Positions 61,346-64,000 of a DNA stretch of 64,000 nt are shown in pieces. Positions within the stretch are counted from its first letter, which is position 1, and the number at the start of each line of letters is the position of its first letter. The notes beneath the pieces are model-generated. The model was not told the origin of the DNA. It saw only the letters and a program-made list of their open reading frames with translations, and did no database searches. The DNA comes from Paenibacillus naphthalenovorans (lineage in GTDB: Bacteria > Bacillota > Bacilli > Paenibacillales > NBRC-103111): contig NZ_FNDY01000023.1 in the NCBI RefSeq assembly GCF_900099895.1, forward strand, positions 1-64,000, in the 5' to 3' direction. The position numbers were made by a program, and so were the translations under genes.

Positions 61346-62275
61346 TTATTTCGTTGGTTTGCGAGCTTGTTCAACCCGCTCAGAAGCTTTTCTTATGATC
61401 GCTTCTATATCTTCTGCCGCAGCACGAAGATTTACATCCTTTCCTAATCGGAGCGAATCGCCCAGCTTTTGCATCATCGGGTCGATTTGGCGCAGAACGG
61501 GAATGAAGCCCACGTTCGTATTTCGCAACGATTCCTGCCCCGCCAGCTGCAGCAGATGGTTTTCGTGTTTGGTTAATCGATCGCGCATTTCTTGAAAGAT
61601 GGCCGCATTTTTTTCCAATTGCTGCGTTCTATGGCGTAAAGAGTCCAAGGTCCTGCATACCCGGGTCCCTTCATGCTTCGACTGAATGGCATCGAATGCC
61701 GCTAATTGACTCGCTTGACGAAATAAGGTTTCGGCCTGGTGGAGCTGTTCCTTCAGCTCATCTAAAGGAAAACCCGTTTTGTCGGTCAGCGAGTGTATCA
61801 TCCCAGAAGTCGCAGCAAGTTTCTCTTCCGCTTGACGCAGCAGCTCTCTGGCTTCTTTTACCTCTTTATTCATTCTGGACAGATCAAAAATAATCTGATC
61901 TACGCGATGCGAAAATTCATTCGTTTCATGCAGCAAATTTTTGGCCTGAACCAAAGGATCCACAAGAGAGAAAAAGGCAGCTTTTTGAGCCTGAAGCCGC
62001 TTTTGCAGCCGCTCTGATTTTTCGTGCAGCGAAAAAACGGCCTGCTCCAGTTCTTTCAACCGTTGATGAGTCTCGCCCTTAGCAAATCCCAGCTCTACAT
62101 CTTTAAACGTGTCGGAGACGATGATCGCATTCAATTGTGAGGCTGCTTCCTGATATGTGTTTATCGCACGCTTTAGCCATTGTGTCGTTATCTTGCGTTT
62201 GACAATCATAATCCCGATGACCAATAGGAAGATAAGGACTGCTGCTGTGAACAGAATCGCCGTAAAGTTAGATAA
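61346..62275 (-). pseudogene. Coiled-coil membrane protein, 5' end cut by the right IS
   Basis: The open frame reaches the IS boundary at 62275 without an ATG. Near the junction it encodes NFTAILFTAAVLIFLLVIG, a membrane segment, followed by basic KRKITTQWLKRA and then some 260 residues of heptad-rich coiled coil (for example LKELEQAVFSLHEKSERLQ). TTG at 62224 could give a shorter product starting within the membrane segment. The architecture (N-terminal anchor plus cytoplasmic coiled coil) recalls EzrA-type proteins, but I see no family match. It is convergent with the MFS gene. Confidence 0.6.
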
Positions 62276-63790
62276 CTCAACTTTCGCAGAGCAAAAACTA
62301 GCCTAAATCCTTGCAGCCACAGGGCTACTAAGCAATCAGATACATGGCTTGCAAAATAGAAAAACACCGCTTCGTTTGGTAAAGTGAAAGTGCGAGCAAT
62401 CACTATCAAACAGAAGAGGTGTCTTCCATCATGATAGACCATCAGCCCGATCTTAATCAACTGCCAAACGAATTAAAGTCTGCTTTTCAAGAACTGAACG
62501 TCATGAAACATCTTCGACAAGCTGGGTTGCGCAAGCGATTTGGTTTCAGCTGTGCCCGACTGTTCCAACTCGTCTTTGTCCTGTTGTTTCATCAAAAGAA
62601 CTGGTTTCGTCTGCTCGAGAGCAGCAAGGGAGAATCGTTTCCCGGCAAAGATGCGGTGTATCGCTTCCTCAATCATGCCGGCTTTGCCTGGCGTCGCTTT
62701 CTGACATCACTCAGTGTTGCCACGGTACGGAAGGTCAGCACTCTTACGTCTGTCGACCGGGACACCGTCTTCATCGTTGACGATTCGATGTTCGAACGCA
62801 ATCGCAGCAAGGCTGTTGAGTTGCTCGCCCGATTCAAAGATCATGCCACCGGCGCTTATTACAAAGGATTTCGTATGCTCACCATGGGCTGGTCCGACGG
62901 GCATACCTTCTTGCCGCTCGACTTCGCGCTGCTCAGTTCAAGCAAGTCTGCCATCAACGGCATGAGCGAGAACATCGACAAACGATCGCACGGCTACAAG
63001 CGCCGTCAGGAATCGCTCCGATCGGCTCCGCAGGTCATTGCGTCCATGCTGGATCGCGCTTTGGCAGCAGGGGCGACCGCCTCCTACGTCTTGATGGACA
63101 GCTGGTTTACGCATGCGCCTCTCATTGGCGAAGTCATTGCCCGCGGGCTCGACGTGATCGGCATGGTCAAGAATGACAATAAGCGTTTCCTGGTTCAAGG
63201 CCGGAAGCTGTCGCTCAAAGAACTGTACGCGGCAGCGTTTCCTGTGGTGAGCAACAAGCGTGGCATTCTCCGCTGCATTCGAACCGAGCTTGCCCCAGAC
63301 ATTCCGGTTCGCGTGGTGTTCGTTCGTCATCGTACGAAGAAGAATGAATGGCTCGCTATTTTGACGACAGACCTTTCCCTTTCCGTAGAGGACGTGATCC
63401 GCATCTACGCGATTCGCTGGGACATTGAGGTCTTCTTCAAGTGCACCAAATCACTGCTTCGTTTGCAAAAAGAGTTTCAAGGCCGCTCCTATGATTTGCT
63501 GATCAGCCATACGACGCTTGTGTTTTCGCGCTACATCCTGCTGGCTTGGCAGCATCGGCAAAGCACCGATGCGCGCTCCTTCGGAGGCTTGTTTTATTTG
63601 CTATGCGACGAAGTCGGTACGCTCGATTGGGCGGTTGCCTTACAACAATTGCTCGATCTCATCAACGAAATTGCCACGAAGGCCGGCAAAAAGCTTTCGG
63701 CTCTGATACAGCGTCAACTCCAGCAATGGATTGCCGTTTTGCCCAGTTACATCAAGGCTTGTTTGCCGATTTCATGCTGCGAAAGTTGAG
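62276..63790 (+). mobile_element. IS4-family insertion sequence, right copy
   Basis: 1,515 bp, same orientation and length as the left copy, bounded by CTCAACTTTCGCAG inverted repeats (62276-62289 and 63777-63790). Only two silent base differences from the left copy were noticed, indicating very recent duplication or gene conversion. Confidence 0.92.
62431..63789 (+). CDS. IS4-family transposase, right copy
   Basis: 452 residues, identical in sequence to the left transposase as far as I can read. Intact DDE residues and YREK signature (YAIRWDIEVFFKCTK). Both IS ends and the gene are complete, so it could provide transposition for the whole unit. Confidence 0.93.
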   Translation: MIDHQPDLNQLPNELKSAFQELNVMKHLRQAGLRKRFGFSCARLFQLVFVLLFHQKNWFRLLESSKGESFPGKDAVYRFLNHAGFAWRRFLTSLSVATVRKVSTLTSVDRDTVFIVDDSMFERNRSKAVELLARFKDHATGAYYKGFRMLTMGWSDGHTFLPLDFALLSSSKSAINGMSENIDKRSHGYKRRQESLRSAPQVIASMLDRALAAGATASYVLMDSWFTHAPLIGEVIARGLDVIGMVKNDNKRFLVQGRKLSLKELYAAAFPVVSNKRGILRCIRTELAPDIPVRVVFVRHRTKKNEWLAILTTDLSLSVEDVIRIYAIRWDIEVFFKCTKSLLRLQKEFQGRSYDLLISHTTLVFSRYILLAWQHRQSTDARSFGGLFYLLCDEVGTLDWAVALQQLLDLINEIATKAGKKLSALIQRQLQQWIAVLPSYIKACLPISCCES

Positions 63791-63797
63791 TTACGAA
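63791..63797. repeat. Target-site duplication, right copy (TTACGAA)
   Basis: TTACGAA follows the right IS directly and equals the 7 bp before the left IS (46193-46199). Confidence 0.7.
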
Positions 63798-63911
63798 TAT
63801 TTTAGACCAGCTGAAGCAGCTTGGATAGGCTTCGGCGGATTCTACTGAATCCTTTTCCAGTCATTGGCGTATACCATATATGCAGTTTATTCTAGGGAAG
63901 GAGTCGATTCC

Positions 63912-64000
63912 ATGATTGTGACCACCACAAATACCTTAGAAGGTCAAACGATTATCCGTTATCTTGGTTTAGTCAACGGCGAAGCCATTATGGGGGCCAA
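63912..64000 (+). CDS. YbjQ/UPF0145 family protein, N-terminal part
   Basis: The frame starts at ATG 63912 with GGAAGGAG 9 bp upstream and runs off the window. MIVTTTNTLEGQTIIRYLG followed by GLVNGEAIMG is the usual opening of the YbjQ (UPF0145) family of small oligomeric proteins, for which a heavy-metal-binding role has been proposed. Its upstream region received the composite transposon, so its promoter may be altered. Confidence 0.85.
   Translation, partial: MIVTTTNTLEGQTIIRYLGLVNGEAIMGA

Larger units (their letters stand above)
46200..63790. mobile_element. Composite transposon (IS4-type copies flanking a 14.6-kb catabolic module)
   Basis: Two nearly identical directly oriented IS copies enclose 47715-62275. 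Only the outermost flanks share a 7-bp direct repeat (TTACGAA), as expected if the entire unit moved as one. Genes at both inner edges are cut by the IS: a creatininase-family gene on the left and a coiled-coil membrane protein gene on the right. The cargo comprises a lyase, a kinase, a deacetylase, two amidase-like hydrolases, a regulator, a five-component peptide-type importer and an MFS transporter. Confidence 0.72.

Noticed and set aside
1-64000. CRISPR arrays and tRNA genes
   Set aside because: No regularly spaced repeats of suitable length and no cloverleaf-like sequence with conserved T-arm were noticed on either strand.

Overview
The window looks like a chromosomal segment of a spore-forming Bacillota of the Paenibacillaceae type. 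Evidence: a 16S rRNA 5' end of Paenibacillus-like sequence at the left edge, SLH-domain surface proteins, an EcsAB exporter, a lipA-yutD-lytH neighbourhood like that of Bacillus, AGGAGG-type ribosome binding sites and frequent TTG/GTG starts. No tRNA or CRISPR array was seen.

Layout. 1-190 is the start of a 16S rRNA gene (minus strand), preceded by three tandem promoters of one design. 0.7-8.6 kb holds ecsAB, two alpha/beta hydrolases, a DCC-family protein, an SLH/PrcB-like protein, an FAD oxidoreductase and a half-size MFS protein. 8.6-23.7 kb is an aromatic-compound island: an ABC importer with two duplicated binding proteins and a class II aldolase-family enzyme, a DHA2 exporter, a dienelactone hydrolase, divergent IclR and LysR regulators, a dihydroxyphthalate-decarboxylase-like protein, an extradiol dioxygenase, Rieske dioxygenase alpha and beta subunits, and a DmpE/DmpH-like hydratase and decarboxylase. 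Operator-like palindromes lie in front of three of its transcription units.

23.8-28.7 kb carries small or surface genes: two short proteins, a frameshifted SLH-CAP protein, a YdjM-like membrane protein, a YkuK-like protein and a polysaccharide deacetylase. 28.7-35.6 kb is an amide-utilisation locus: GntR regulator, ABC importer, nitrilase-family hydrolase, amidase and TauE/SafE transporter. 35.8-46.1 kb is housekeeping: queF, a nitroreductase, a VanY-like lipoprotein, yutD, lipA, larB, larC1, larC2, a LytH-like peptidase, an ArsR sensor and pncB. larC2 is encoded separately on the opposite strand, convergent with larC1, and LarC1 ends in a strongly His-rich tail.

46.2-63.8 kb is best read as one composite transposon. 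Two 1,515-bp IS4-family copies in direct orientation, with only two silent differences noticed, bracket 14.6 kb. Only the outermost flanks share a direct repeat (TTACGAA, 7 bp); neither IS copy has its own duplication. The cargo is a catabolic module: a creatininase-family fragment cut by the left IS, a divergent argininosuccinate-lyase homologue, a BadF-type sugar kinase and a PIG-L deacetylase (overlapping genes), two N-carbamoylsarcosine-amidase-like isochorismatase proteins, a LysR regulator with a motif shared by both amidase promoters, a complete Dpp/Opp-type importer with fused ATPases, an MFS transporter, and a coiled-coil membrane protein cut by the right IS. The window ends in a YbjQ-family gene just outside the insertion.
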